NCBI RefSeq assembly: GCF_021026295.1 | Contig: NZ_JAJNDA010000029.1 | Coordinates: 1-51,969 of the forward strand | Length of the DNA: 51,969 bases | DNA from: Actinomycetospora soli | Lineage (GTDB): Bacteria > Actinomycetota > Actinomycetes > Mycobacteriales > Pseudonocardiaceae | Direction: 5' to 3' | Part shown: positions 7,961 through 15,874 of the stretch, piece after piece | Layout of the letters: each line of letters opens with the position of its first letter | Numbering within the stretch: position 1 is the first letter of the stretch | Translations under genes and position numbers: made by a program | The notes under the pieces: generated by a model | Told to the model about the DNA's origin: nothing | Database searches by the model: none | What the model saw: the letters and a program-made list of their open reading frames with translations, nothing else

Positions 7961-8125
7961 ATGAGCCTGCTGGGCAACCTCCGTGATCTCATCGGGGACC
8001 TCCCCGACGACGCTCCACCGCCGTCCCGCGAGCAGCGGGCGATCGAGGTCCGGGGACGTCGCTGCCGGACCCTCACGAAGCGCTCAGCGTGCGGCAGGCC
8101 GGGACCGACGCCGCCTCGTCGGTGA
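7961..8125 (+). CDS. Possible small protein (54 aa)
   Basis: ATG at 7961 is preceded by GAGGAGA at a good distance. The peptide begins MSLLGNLRDLIGDLPDDAPP, amphipathic then acidic, and becomes Arg-rich (RTLTKRSACGRPGPTPPRR). The last 53 bp overlap, antisense, the end of the lipoprotein gene 8073-8654, and the Arg-rich end is probably an out-of-frame read. Either a real short protein with an eroded tail, or noise behind a chance ribosome site. Confidence 0.33.
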   Translation: MSLLGNLRDLIGDLPDDAPPPSREQRAIEVRGRRCRTLTKRSACGRPGPTPPRR

Positions 8126-8654
8126 GGTTCACGGGCAGAGCGAGGTCCCGCAGGACGGTCGGACCGGGCAGCGGGAGGGCCGACCGTGCCCGTTCGAGCC
8201 CGCCGACGAGGGTGGCGTCGGAGTTCGCGGGGATCGCCGCCAGCGCTGCGCGCTGCTCCCGGAGCGAGGCTGACCGCTCCCGCAGCAGGTCGACGACGGT
8301 CGCGGTGGTGGACTGGCCGTTGTCGACGGGCGCCGGCCCCGCACGGTTGACGCCGTCGGCGGAGGCGTCGAGAGCGGCCGCCCTCTGCTCGAGGTAGGCG
8401 ACCATGCGATCCCGCGACCCGGCCAGGTCACCCGGCGCGGTCGCCGGGACCGGCTCGGTGGAACGGACGGCGGGCACCAGAGCGGAGCAGACCTGGCCGA
8501 GCCAGGTCTGGGGGGTCGGGGGCGCGACGGTGTTCTCGGGCGCCATCGGCCGACTCTGCGGGGGAGCGGCCTCGACGCCGTAGCTGCACCCGGCGACGAC
8601 GGCGAGGGCGACGGTCACGGCGAGCACGGCAGGGACCGGGTGTCGTGGGGTCAC
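8073..8654 (-). CDS. Lipoprotein, helical, unknown function
   Basis: 193 aa. The N-terminus MTPRHPVPAVLAVTVALAVV then AGCS is a lipoprotein signal with lipidated Cys23. The mature part has Pro-rich sequence to about 55, then mostly helix with long Arg/Glu/Ala stretches (MVAYLEQRAAALDAS, VVDLLRERSASLREQRAAL), and a Cys near each end that could pair. No recognised domain. An 11-bp-phased repeat CGTCAGG-N4-CGTCAGG lies 50 bp upstream (8704-8721), matching sites before other genes here, so it probably belongs to the regulon of the two-component pair at 15.9-17.9 kb. Confidence 0.68.
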   Translation of the reverse strand: MTPRHPVPAVLAVTVALAVVAGCSYGVEAAPPQSRPMAPENTVAPPTPQTWLGQVCSALVPAVRSTEPVPATAPGDLAGSRDRMVAYLEQRAAALDASADGVNRAGPAPVDNGQSTTATVVDLLRERSASLREQRAALAAIPANSDATLVGGLERARSALPLPGPTVLRDLALPVNLTDEAASVPACRTLSAS

Positions 8655-8703
8655 CCGGTCCTGGTACCGCAGGTCTCCGGCCGGGAATCGGACCGGCCGC
8701 GAT

Positions 8704-8721
8704 CGTCAGGTGGTCGTCAGG
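8704..8721. promoter_or_regulatory. Direct-repeat site A1, CGTCAGG-N4-CGTCAGG
   Basis: Two perfect CGTCAGG half-sites 11 bp apart, 50 bp upstream of the lipoprotein start (8654, minus strand). Same element as at 9180, 11760, 15646, 15839, 18006 and 19298. Direct repeats with one helical turn of phasing are how OmpR/PhoB-family regulators bind. Confidence 0.6.
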
Positions 8722-9085
8722 TGGGCGAGGACCCGCTTCGCCGGCTCCCGCTGTCCTCGTCGTAGGCGCGCATGGCGAGGGCCGTGTGGAGGGCGAAGGT
8801 GTCCGAGCGCATGGTGGCCCGGTGCGCGGCCGACGCCCAGTACGCGGCATCGCGCAGGGCGGCCACGTCGTGGGCGGCGAGGTCGAACTCGGCGGCGAGG
8901 ACCCCGGTGAGCGCCCGCACGTCCTCGATCATCGCCGCGTGGTGCTGCGGCCCCTCAGCGGGGGAGGGCTCGCCGAGGACCTCGTCGCGGGCGATCAGCG
9001 CGCGGGCGGCCGCCTGCCGCACCGACACCCCCGTCTCCTCGCAGACGATGTCGGAGAAATCCGCGGACCCGGCCTCGCACGTCAC
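8717..9085 (-). CDS. Conserved-looking helical protein of unknown function (122 aa)
   Basis: Starts at GTG 9085 with GGAGG 11 bp upstream; longer starts give Arg-rich non-coding-like sequence. The protein is alpha-helical (VRQAAARALIARDEVLG, HHAAMIEDVRALTGVLAAEF, DVAALRDAAYWASAAHRAT) with an acidic, Ser-rich tail. No signal or membrane segment. Two Cys near the N-terminus (CEAGSADFSDIVCEE). Not recognised. A repeat site of the A type lies 95 bp upstream (9180-9197). Confidence 0.55.
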   Translation of the reverse strand: MTCEAGSADFSDIVCEETGVSVRQAAARALIARDEVLGEPSPAEGPQHHAAMIEDVRALTGVLAAEFDLAAHDVAALRDAAYWASAAHRATMRSDTFALHTALAMRAYDEDSGSRRSGSSPT

Positions 9086-9179
9086 GTCGGACCTGCCCTC
9101 CTGCGCTCCCGGCCGGGCGGGCGCCCGACGCGGCCGTGGACATGCAACGCCGGGACGGGCCACGGTGGAAGGGGTCCGT

Positions 9180-9197
9180 CCTTGCAAGTTCCTGACG
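9180..9197. promoter_or_regulatory. Direct-repeat site A2, CCTTGCA-N4-CCTGACG
   Basis: Half-sites start at 9180 and 9191, 11 bp apart, between the YihY gene (stop 9213) and the 122-aa gene (start 9085). It joins both half-site spellings seen elsewhere (CCTTGCG and CCTGACG) in one site. Confidence 0.5.
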
Positions 9198-9212
9198 ACC
9201 GCGGTAGCCGGC

Positions 9213-10064
9213 TCAGCCGCGGTCCTCGTCCCCGCGCGTGGTCGGGGCGCGGGGAGGGGACGACCTGACCACGAGGGTCTCCGCCGCCAGGTACAGCGAG
9301 GCCATCAGCAGGTAGAGCCACACGAGCAGGATGAGCCCGCCGCCCAGGGCGCCGAGGCCCTGCGCGACGCTCGCCGCGACCGAGACGTACACCGGGTACA
9401 GCGCGCTGGCCAGCACCCACCCGCCCACGGCCAGCGCTCCGGCCGCCACCAGCGCGCGCCGCTTCCTCCGTCGCACGCCGGACCGGAGGACCAGCACCGC
9501 CCAGCCGAACAGGGCGACCAGCATCAGCGGCCACCGGAGCACCCGCCAGAGCAGGTGCCCGCCGGGCACCCCGAGCCACGCGATCGGATCCTGCACGGCC
9601 GCCGCCGTGACGGTCGCGGCGCCGACCAGCAACAGGACCCCCATCAAGGCGGCCACCCGCCAGGAGCGCGGCGCGGTCCCGGAGATCGTCGCGAGGCCGT
9701 GGAGCACCGAGCGCAGCGTGCGGACCACCAGCACCACCGCGGCAGCGGTCCCGACCGTGAGCAGGCCCGGGGTGCTGGTGGCCAGCAGGGCGGTCGCAGC
9801 GTCCGCGGCCGCACTGCCCCGTGTCGTCAGCACGAGCCGCAGCAGTCGGGTCATCCCCTCGACGGCCGCGGCGTCGGCCGCGCCGGGAAGAGCCGGAGCG
9901 GCCGCCCGGAGGATGGCCACGACCGTGAGCAACGCCGGGAACACCGAAAGGGCCGCGAAGAACGCGGACTCGGCCGCGAGGGCGGGGAGCCGGTGCGCGG
10001 AGGCGGAGGCGACCACCCGGCCCGCGGCGGTCCGGGCGAACCGTCGCCGTCCGGGAAGGATCAC
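9213..10064 (-). CDS. YihY/virulence factor BrkB family membrane protein
   Basis: 283 aa. The opening LPALAAESAFFAALSVFPAL then LTVVAIL is the family signature (normally a-A-f-y-tllSlfPllL). Six hydrophobic segments follow, with the conserved late block LGALGGGLILLVWLYLLMAS near the C-terminus. YihY proteins are inner-membrane proteins of unclear biochemical role; they were once misnamed RNase BN. The protein begins at GTG 10064, 53 bp after the symporter gene on the same strand, so it may be co-transcribed with it. Confidence 0.82.
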   Translation of the reverse strand: MILPGRRRFARTAAGRVVASASAHRLPALAAESAFFAALSVFPALLTVVAILRAAAPALPGAADAAAVEGMTRLLRLVLTTRGSAAADAATALLATSTPGLLTVGTAAAVVLVVRTLRSVLHGLATISGTAPRSWRVAALMGVLLLVGAATVTAAAVQDPIAWLGVPGGHLLWRVLRWPLMLVALFGWAVLVLRSGVRRRKRRALVAAGALAVGGWVLASALYPVYVSVAASVAQGLGALGGGLILLVWLYLLMASLYLAAETLVVRSSPPRAPTTRGDEDRG

Positions 10065-10117
10065 GCGGACAGGCTGCCCGGTGGAGCCGCCGACCGACCC
10101 GGCGGCCCCCTGCGGGG

Positions 10118-11710
10118 TCAGGCGCTGGTCGAGGCGCGCCGCTCCGACGGCGCCATCTCGACCACCTCGCCGGACCGTCGCGCGGCGCGGAACGCGTCGA
10201 CCTCATGCTTCACCACGGGGGCGAGCAGGTAGAGCCCGATGATGTTGAACAGAGCCAGCAGGAACAGCACGGCGTCGGCGAAGTCGAGGACGGCGCCGAG
10301 GGTGAGCACGGAGCCGATCACGACGAACAGGCAGAAGACCGCCTGGTACAGGCGCTCGGAGAGGGTGCTGCGCCCGAAGAGGTAGGTCCAGGCCTTCTGG
10401 CCGTAGTAGCCCCAGGTGATCATCGCCGAGATCGCGAAGAGGGCGACCGCGAGGGTGAGCACGTAGGGGAACCAGGGCAGCACCGTCTCGAACGCCGAGG
10501 AGGTGACGACGACGCCCGAGGGGTCCTCCCCGGCGGCCGCGGCGGCCTGCGCGTCGCGCCAGAAGGTGGTGTCGGCGACGACGATGGTCAGCGCGGTCAT
10601 CGTGCAGACCACGACGGTGTCGACGAACGGCTCGAGCATCGCGACGTAGCCCTCGGTCGCCGGGTGTCGGGTCTTCACCGCGGAGTGCGCGATCGGGGAG
10701 GAGCCCAGCCCGGCCTCGTTGGAGAACGCGGCGCGCTGGAAGCCCACGATGAGCGCGCCGACCGCACCGCCGGCGACGCCCGCACCGGTGAACGCCCCGC
10801 CGAGGATCGCGCCGACGGCGGCCGGGATCAGCGGCAGGTTGACCAGCAGCACGATCAGGCAGGCCGTCACGTAGATGATCGCCATGGCCGGGACGAGCCG
10901 GCTGGTCACGCGACCGACGGAGCGGATGCCGCCGAAGATGATCGCGCCGACCAGCAGGGCGAGCACGACACCGAAGACCAGCGCGGCGCCGTCGCCCCCG
11001 AGGAGCCCGGCCTCCCCGCCGGTCACCTCGGTGAGCTGGGCGAAGGTCTGGTTGGCCTGGAACATGTTCCCGCCGGCGACCCCGAAGAAGAGGATGAACA
11101 CGGCGGCGAGGCCGGCGAGGACCTTGCCGAGCGAGCGTCCGAACGCCGTCGGGAAGCGTTCGGCGATGCCGCGCCGCAGGTAGTGCATCGGGCCACCGGA
11201 GACGGTCCCGTCGGCGTGGTGCTCGCGGTAGCGGACCCCGAGGGTGCACTCGACGAACTTGGTGCACATGCCCAGCAGCCCGGCCACGATCATCCAGAAC
11301 GTGGCTCCCGCGCCGCCGATGGTCACCGCGACCCCGACCCCGGCGATGTTGCCGAGTCCGACCGTGCCGGACACCGCCGACGTCAGCGCCTGGAAGTGCG
11401 AGATCTCCCCGGGCTCGTCGTCGCCGGTGTACCGGCCACGCGCGATGCGGACGGCCAGCCCGAAGCTGCGGAACTGCGGCGCGCGGAACACGACGGTGAA
11501 GATCAGCGCCGCGAGGATCAGCCACCCGACGATCCAGGGGAACGACACCCCGAAGAGCGGGATCTCCGCGAACACGACCGCCGAGAGGCCCTCGGAGACG
11601 GGCGTGAACACGGCGTCGATGGCGTCCTCGATCGCCGAGAGGGTCCCGGACGAGGCCCCCTCCTGGGCGAGGACGTCGACCACGGCGGGGGGTGGAGCGG
11701 CAGCCGTCAT
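10118..11710 (-). CDS. Alanine/glycine:cation symporter (AGCS family)
   Basis: 530 aa with about eleven membrane segments. Diagnostic blocks are ALTSAVSGTVGLGNIAGVGV, GPMHYLRRGIAERFP, VAGGNMFQANQTF, GFQRAAFSNEAGLGSSPIAH and ISAMITWGYYGQKAWTYLFG. The family takes up alanine or glycine with Na+ or H+. The length is near the family average with a short N-terminal extension before the first helix. It follows the class A PBP on the same strand after 85 bp; within that gap sits a perfect A-type repeat (11760-11777, 50 bp before the start), suggesting its own regulated promoter. D-Ala released from wall synthesis is one possible substrate source (inference). Confidence 0.93.
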   Translation of the reverse strand: MTAAAPPPAVVDVLAQEGASSGTLSAIEDAIDAVFTPVSEGLSAVVFAEIPLFGVSFPWIVGWLILAALIFTVVFRAPQFRSFGLAVRIARGRYTGDDEPGEISHFQALTSAVSGTVGLGNIAGVGVAVTIGGAGATFWMIVAGLLGMCTKFVECTLGVRYREHHADGTVSGGPMHYLRRGIAERFPTAFGRSLGKVLAGLAAVFILFFGVAGGNMFQANQTFAQLTEVTGGEAGLLGGDGAALVFGVVLALLVGAIIFGGIRSVGRVTSRLVPAMAIIYVTACLIVLLVNLPLIPAAVGAILGGAFTGAGVAGGAVGALIVGFQRAAFSNEAGLGSSPIAHSAVKTRHPATEGYVAMLEPFVDTVVVCTMTALTIVVADTTFWRDAQAAAAAGEDPSGVVVTSSAFETVLPWFPYVLTLAVALFAISAMITWGYYGQKAWTYLFGRSTLSERLYQAVFCLFVVIGSVLTLGAVLDFADAVLFLLALFNIIGLYLLAPVVKHEVDAFRAARRSGEVVEMAPSERRASTSA

Positions 11711-11759
11711 ACGGACATTCCAGACGCTCGGCCACGGACCACAAGGCCCGCGAACGTTT

Positions 11760-11777
11760 CGTCAGGCGATCGTCAGG
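11760..11777. promoter_or_regulatory. Direct-repeat site A3, CGTCAGG-N4-CGTCAGG
   Basis: Perfect half-sites at 11760-11766 and 11771-11777, 50 bp upstream of the symporter start, in the gap after the PBP gene. Position relative to the start codon equals that of site A1. Confidence 0.6.
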
Positions 11778-11795
11778 CGCGTCGTGCGGCCACCG

Positions 11796-13817
11796 TCAGT
11801 CGTCCCGGGCGGGCAGGAGGTCGTCCTCCGGGACGCCGCGGTGCAACGGCAGCATCGTCCGGTACCAGGTCTCGGCCGGCACGGAACCGCCCGTGAGGTC
11901 GCCGTCGGAGCAGACGCGGACCGGGTCGGTGCACACCGGCTGCGGGGCACCCCGGTCGGAGAACGTCATCACCGCGCCGGCGTAGGCGGTGGTGGCGCCG
12001 AGGAAGGCCGAGGACGCCGAGACCTGGGTGGTTCCCGTCTTGCCGATCATCGGACGGTCCCATCCGACCTCCTCGGCCGCGTCGGCGGAGGTGCCGTCGG
12101 TGTGGTCCTCCGACAGCGCGGTCCGCAGGTCGGCCGCGACCTCGGTGGGCACCGCCTGCTCGCAGGCGGGCGTCGGGAGGTCCACCGGGCGACCCTCGCG
12201 GTCGGTGACGGCGAGGATCGGCGTCGGCGGGCACCAGCGGCCGTCGGCGACGAGGGTGGCGCCCACGTTGGCCAGCTCGAGCGGGCTCGTCGGGTTCGGC
12301 CCGAGGGTGAACGAGGCCTGGTCCTGCGCGGTGACCGTCTCGCCGACGGTGCCGCCGCCGGGCGCCGATGCGCCGAGGGTCCGCCGGAGCCCCAGCGCCC
12401 GGGCGGCCTCGACCACGGGGCGGACGGAGCCGATCCGGTCCTCGAGCTCGACGAACGCGGTGTTCGGCGAGGTCGCGAGGGCCCGGGTCAGGGTCATGCG
12501 GTCGGCGTAGCTGCCGAGGTTCTCCACGGTGTAGCCGGGCGAGATCGACGAGGTGTAGCGCTCGGGGACGTCGATCTCCTCGTCGGGGGAGACCAGCCCT
12601 CGCTCGAGGGCAGTCGCGGCAGTGAAAATCTTGTAGACCGACCCGGCACCCCGCAGGGCGGCGGTGACGAGGGGCAGCGAGCTCTGCCCGGCGTCGGCGT
12701 CCGGCCCGTAGTCGCGGTTGGCGGCGAGGGCCAGCACCGGTCGGGAGGCGGCACCGGGAGACACGACCGCAACCACGTTCGCAACCCCCGAGGTGTCACC
12801 GATCCGCCCGGCCGCCGCGTCGGCGCGCGCCTGGGCGGCCGGGTCGAGCGTCGTCCGCACGGTGTAGCCGCCGGTGCGCAGCTCCGACGGCGGGATCCCG
12901 GCCGCGGCCAGCTGCTCCTCGACGTAGCGGCAGAAGAAGCCGGTCCCCTCGACCGCCGAGGCGCAGCCCTGGGCCGGCCGACGCAGGGGCGCGGCGACCC
13001 CGAGCGGCGCGGCGTCGGCGGCCGCGGCCCGCTCGGTGGTGATCGACCCGACGTCGGCCATGGCCCGTAGGACCTCGCCGCGCCGTGCCTGAGCGGCCTC
13101 GGGGTGCGCCGTCGGGTCGTACCCCTCCGGGCTGCGGACGATCCCCGCGAGCAGCGCGGCCTGCGGCAGCGACAGCTCCGCGGCGGTCGTCCCGAAGTAC
13201 GTCCGGGCCGCGGCCTCGACGCCGTAGGCACCGTTCCCGAAGGAGACCAGGTCGAGGTAGCGGGAGAGGATCTCGTCCTTGTCGAGCCGCGCCTCGATGC
13301 GGTGCGCGAGCCGGACCTCGGTGACCTTGCGGGCCAGGGTGTCGGCGGTCGCCGCCCGCCGGTCGGCCTCCGTGTCGGCGAGCGCGTAGAGCCGGTAGTT
13401 CTTGACGTACTGCATCGTGATCGTCGAGGCGCCCTGGCCCTCGAAGGGCGAGCCCCGCAGGGCGTTGCTCGCCAGAGCCCGGCCGAGGCCCCGCCAGTCG
13501 ACCCCGTCGTGGACGAAGAAGCGGCGGTCCTCGATCGCGACGATCGCGGCCTTCATCGTGTCGGCGATCCCCGCCGAGCCGACCGGGAGCCGGTAGCGCT
13601 CGTAGAGCCGGGCGATCGGGGTCCCGGACGCGTCGGTGACCACCGATGCCTCCCGGACCCGTCCTCCGGTGAGCGATCCGGACGTGGCATCGACCGACGC
13701 CGCGGCCCGGCCGACGAGGAGGCCGCCGACGACGACCGGGGGCAGTGCGATGCCGGCGAGGAGGACGCCCGCCAGGAGGCAGGCGCCGAGCCAGCGCGCG
13801 GGTGGGCGGACCGTCAC
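11796..13817 (-). CDS. Class A penicillin-binding protein (transglycosylase/transpeptidase)
   Basis: 673 aa. One N-terminal membrane anchor (about 12-38) is followed by a GT51 glycosyltransferase domain (about 55-250) with IEDRRFFVHDGVD, catalytic Glu at 96, and GASTITMQYVKN. The transpeptidase domain has SVYK (Ser393, Lys396), SPN at 450-452 and KTGTT at 593-597. It polymerises lipid II and cross-links stems outside the membrane. The active-site block AGSVYKIF departs from the common GSTFKP/A form but keeps Ser and Lys. Its GTG start overlaps the TGA of the BCCT transporter gene (GTGA), so transporter and wall enzyme are translationally coupled, an uncommon pairing. Confidence 0.94.
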   Translation of the reverse strand: MTVRPPARWLGACLLAGVLLAGIALPPVVVGGLLVGRAAASVDATSGSLTGGRVREASVVTDASGTPIARLYERYRLPVGSAGIADTMKAAIVAIEDRRFFVHDGVDWRGLGRALASNALRGSPFEGQGASTITMQYVKNYRLYALADTEADRRAATADTLARKVTEVRLAHRIEARLDKDEILSRYLDLVSFGNGAYGVEAAARTYFGTTAAELSLPQAALLAGIVRSPEGYDPTAHPEAAQARRGEVLRAMADVGSITTERAAAADAAPLGVAAPLRRPAQGCASAVEGTGFFCRYVEEQLAAAGIPPSELRTGGYTVRTTLDPAAQARADAAAGRIGDTSGVANVVAVVSPGAASRPVLALAANRDYGPDADAGQSSLPLVTAALRGAGSVYKIFTAATALERGLVSPDEEIDVPERYTSSISPGYTVENLGSYADRMTLTRALATSPNTAFVELEDRIGSVRPVVEAARALGLRRTLGASAPGGGTVGETVTAQDQASFTLGPNPTSPLELANVGATLVADGRWCPPTPILAVTDREGRPVDLPTPACEQAVPTEVAADLRTALSEDHTDGTSADAAEEVGWDRPMIGKTGTTQVSASSAFLGATTAYAGAVMTFSDRGAPQPVCTDPVRVCSDGDLTGGSVPAETWYRTMLPLHRGVPEDDLLPARDD

Positions 13818-15601
13818 GCCTGGGCGCCTCCGCGCACGGGCTGCCCGACGCCGTCGTCACTCGTGTCCTCCGCGGCGTGCCGTGGCCCGTCGGGGACGGC
13901 CGACGACCCCGACGGCTCGGTCCCGTCCGCGGTCTCCGACGCCGGGTCGGTCTCCTCCTCGCCCCGGTCGTGCCCGGGTCGGTAGCCGCCGCCCTCGGTG
14001 TCGGAGAGGACGACCGGGCCGCCGTCGGTCACCGCCGGGTCGGCGCGCAACGCCTTGAGCACACCGATCGCCATGAGGATCAGGACGACGGCGAAGGGGA
14101 GTCCCGTCGTGATCGACGCCGCCTGGAGGGCGTCCAGGGCGGCGGCCCCGCCGATGAGCAGCAGGACGATGGTGACGGCGCCCTCCATGAGCGCCCAGAA
14201 GAGGCGCTGCTGCCACACCGGGTGCGGGTCGCCGCCGTTGGTGAGCATGTCGACCACCAGCGAGCCCGAGTCCGACGAGGTCGCGAAGAACAGCACCACC
14301 ACGACGATCGCGAGGACCGAGGCGATCGCGGCCACGACGCCGCCGACCGGCAGGGTCGACAGCACGGTGAACAGCGAGGACTCGGAACTGCCGCCGGCGA
14401 TGTCGGCCTGCCCGGACAGCTGCTGGGCGAGGCCGGTGCCGCCGAGGACCGAGAACCAGACGATGGAGGCGCCGACCGGCGCGAGCAGCGCCCCCGAGAC
14501 GAACTGGCGCACCGTGCGCCCGTAGGAGATGCGCGCGATGAACATGCCCACGAAGGGGGCCCAGGACATCCACCAGCCCCAGTAAAAGAGGGTCCACGAG
14601 GCCTGCCAGTCGAACGCGGCGGGCTGGCTGTCGGGATTGAAGACGGTGAAGCTCGTCCCGATGATGTTCTGGAGGTAGTAGCCGGTCCAGTCGGCGAGCC
14701 CCGTGAGGACGAACATCTTCGGCCCGACGGCGAACACGAACACCATCAGCGCGAACGCGAGCCACAGGTTCGCCAGCGACAGCCGCCGGATGCCCTTGTC
14801 CACCCCCAGCATCACGCTGACCACGGCCACCGCGGTGATGGCACAGACGACGAGCACCTGTGTCGTGGTGGTGTTGGGCAGCCCGGTCAGCTGGTTGAGC
14901 CCCGAGCCGATCTGCTGGCTGCCCAGCCCGAGCGACGTCGCCAGGCCGAACAATGTGCCGAAGACGGCGAGGATGTCGACCACGGCGCCGGGCCACCGGA
15001 AGACACGTTGCCCGAGCAGCGGGTACAGGGCCGAGGCCGGGCGCATCGGCAGGCCCTTGCGGAAGCAGAAGTACCCCATCGCGAGGCCCAGCACGATGTA
15101 GATTGCCCAGGGGTGCAGGCCCCAGTGGTAGAAGGTGTAGTTCATGCCGCGCTCGGCGGCCTCCGGTGTCCCCGCAGGCCCGGTCGGCGGGTTCATCGTG
15201 TGGTACGCGGGCTCGTAGACCCCGTAGAAGACCAGACCGATGCCCATCCCCGCCGTGAACAGCATCGCGAACCACGCCGTCGTGCCGTACTCCGGCGCGG
15301 CGTCGTCGGGCCCGAGCTTGATCCGCCCGTACTTCGACACCATCAGGTACAGCGCGAAGACGAGGAACCCCGTCGCGGCGAGGATGTAGAACCAGCCGAA
15401 GTAGCGCGAGATGCCGCCCAGCAGCGCGGAGAACACGCCGCTGGTGCCGTCGGGGAAGAGCGCGCCGACGGCGAGGAAGGCGAGCACGACGACGCCGGAG
15501 ACGAGGAAGACCGGCGGGTTCGTGTGGGTCCGGAGATAGCGGGCGAGCGTCGAGCCGCCCTCGGTCGAGCCCTCGGGACCCTCTGGATCGGTCGTGGTCA
15601 T
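13814..15601 (-). CDS. BCCT-family transporter (betaine/choline/carnitine type)
   Basis: 595 aa with twelve predicted helices. Family hallmarks: MLFTAGMGIGLVFYGVYEP, NYTFYHWGLHPWAIY, the Trp-rich core helix TLFYWGWWMSWAPFVGMFIA followed by RISYGRTVRQF, and a late FFATSSDSGSLVVDML block. Such carriers import glycine betaine or related compatible solutes with Na+ or H+. The C-terminal 85 residues are polar and acidic (EEETDPASETADGTEPSGSS); in C. glutamicum BetP a C-terminal tail senses osmotic stress, but that tail is basic, so the analogy is weak. Preceded by a 29-aa membrane peptide and two A-type repeat sites; overlaps the PBP gene downstream. Confidence 0.94.
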   Translation of the reverse strand: MTTTDPEGPEGSTEGGSTLARYLRTHTNPPVFLVSGVVVLAFLAVGALFPDGTSGVFSALLGGISRYFGWFYILAATGFLVFALYLMVSKYGRIKLGPDDAAPEYGTTAWFAMLFTAGMGIGLVFYGVYEPAYHTMNPPTGPAGTPEAAERGMNYTFYHWGLHPWAIYIVLGLAMGYFCFRKGLPMRPASALYPLLGQRVFRWPGAVVDILAVFGTLFGLATSLGLGSQQIGSGLNQLTGLPNTTTTQVLVVCAITAVAVVSVMLGVDKGIRRLSLANLWLAFALMVFVFAVGPKMFVLTGLADWTGYYLQNIIGTSFTVFNPDSQPAAFDWQASWTLFYWGWWMSWAPFVGMFIARISYGRTVRQFVSGALLAPVGASIVWFSVLGGTGLAQQLSGQADIAGGSSESSLFTVLSTLPVGGVVAAIASVLAIVVVVLFFATSSDSGSLVVDMLTNGGDPHPVWQQRLFWALMEGAVTIVLLLIGGAAALDALQAASITTGLPFAVVLILMAIGVLKALRADPAVTDGGPVVLSDTEGGGYRPGHDRGEEETDPASETADGTEPSGSSAVPDGPRHAAEDTSDDGVGQPVRGGAQA

Positions 15602-15645
15602 GTCCCCCAGGGTGGCCGAGCTATCGGCCTCCGGAACCGGTCGAA

Positions 15646-15663
15646 CCTGACGAAACCCTGACG
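15646..15663. promoter_or_regulatory. Direct-repeat site A4, CCTGACG-N4-CCTGACG
   Basis: Half-sites at 15646-15652 and 15657-15663, in the 82-bp gap between the 29-aa peptide gene and the BCCT gene, 45 bp before the BCCT start. Same core as A1 and A3 in the opposite orientation relative to the gene. Confidence 0.58.
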
Positions 15664-15683
15664 AATCGGTCGGTCGACCGCGA

Positions 15684-15773
15684 TCACAGGAGGCCCAACC
15701 CGTAGACGAGCGCGGCGATCACGCCGAGCCAGAGGGACGTGGCCAGGGCGGCCTCACGCTTCGTGTCGAACAC
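15684..15773 (-). CDS. 29-aa single-span membrane peptide ahead of the BCCT gene
   Basis: GTG at 15773 follows GAGGAG with a 7-bp spacer, among the best ribosome sites in the window. The peptide is MFDTKREAALATSLWLGVIA then ALVYGLGLL: a charged N-terminus of about 7 residues and one hydrophobic helix to the end. It is too short for routine gene calling. Other secondary transporters (e.g. the MetP/MetS pair) use a tiny membrane subunit; a similar role with the downstream BCCT carrier is an inference from size, position and strand. An A-type repeat lies 66 bp upstream (15839-15856). Confidence 0.62.
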   Translation of the reverse strand: MFDTKREAALATSLWLGVIAALVYGLGLL

Positions 15774-15838
15774 GGGATCACTCCTCGGGATCGTCGATCG
15801 GGGCGCGTCCCTGTCTACGTCCCCCGCAGCCGAGTTGA

Positions 15839-15856
15839 CCTTGCGATCGCCTTGCG
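15839..15856. promoter_or_regulatory. Direct-repeat site A5, CCTTGCG-N4-CCTTGCG
   Basis: Perfect half-sites at 15839-15845 and 15850-15856, between the histidine kinase stop (15875) and the 29-aa peptide start (15773). Suggests the peptide/BCCT/PBP unit has its own promoter under the kinase-regulator pair just upstream. Confidence 0.6.
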
Positions 15857-15874
15857 GCCCCGGCGGTGGGTCCC

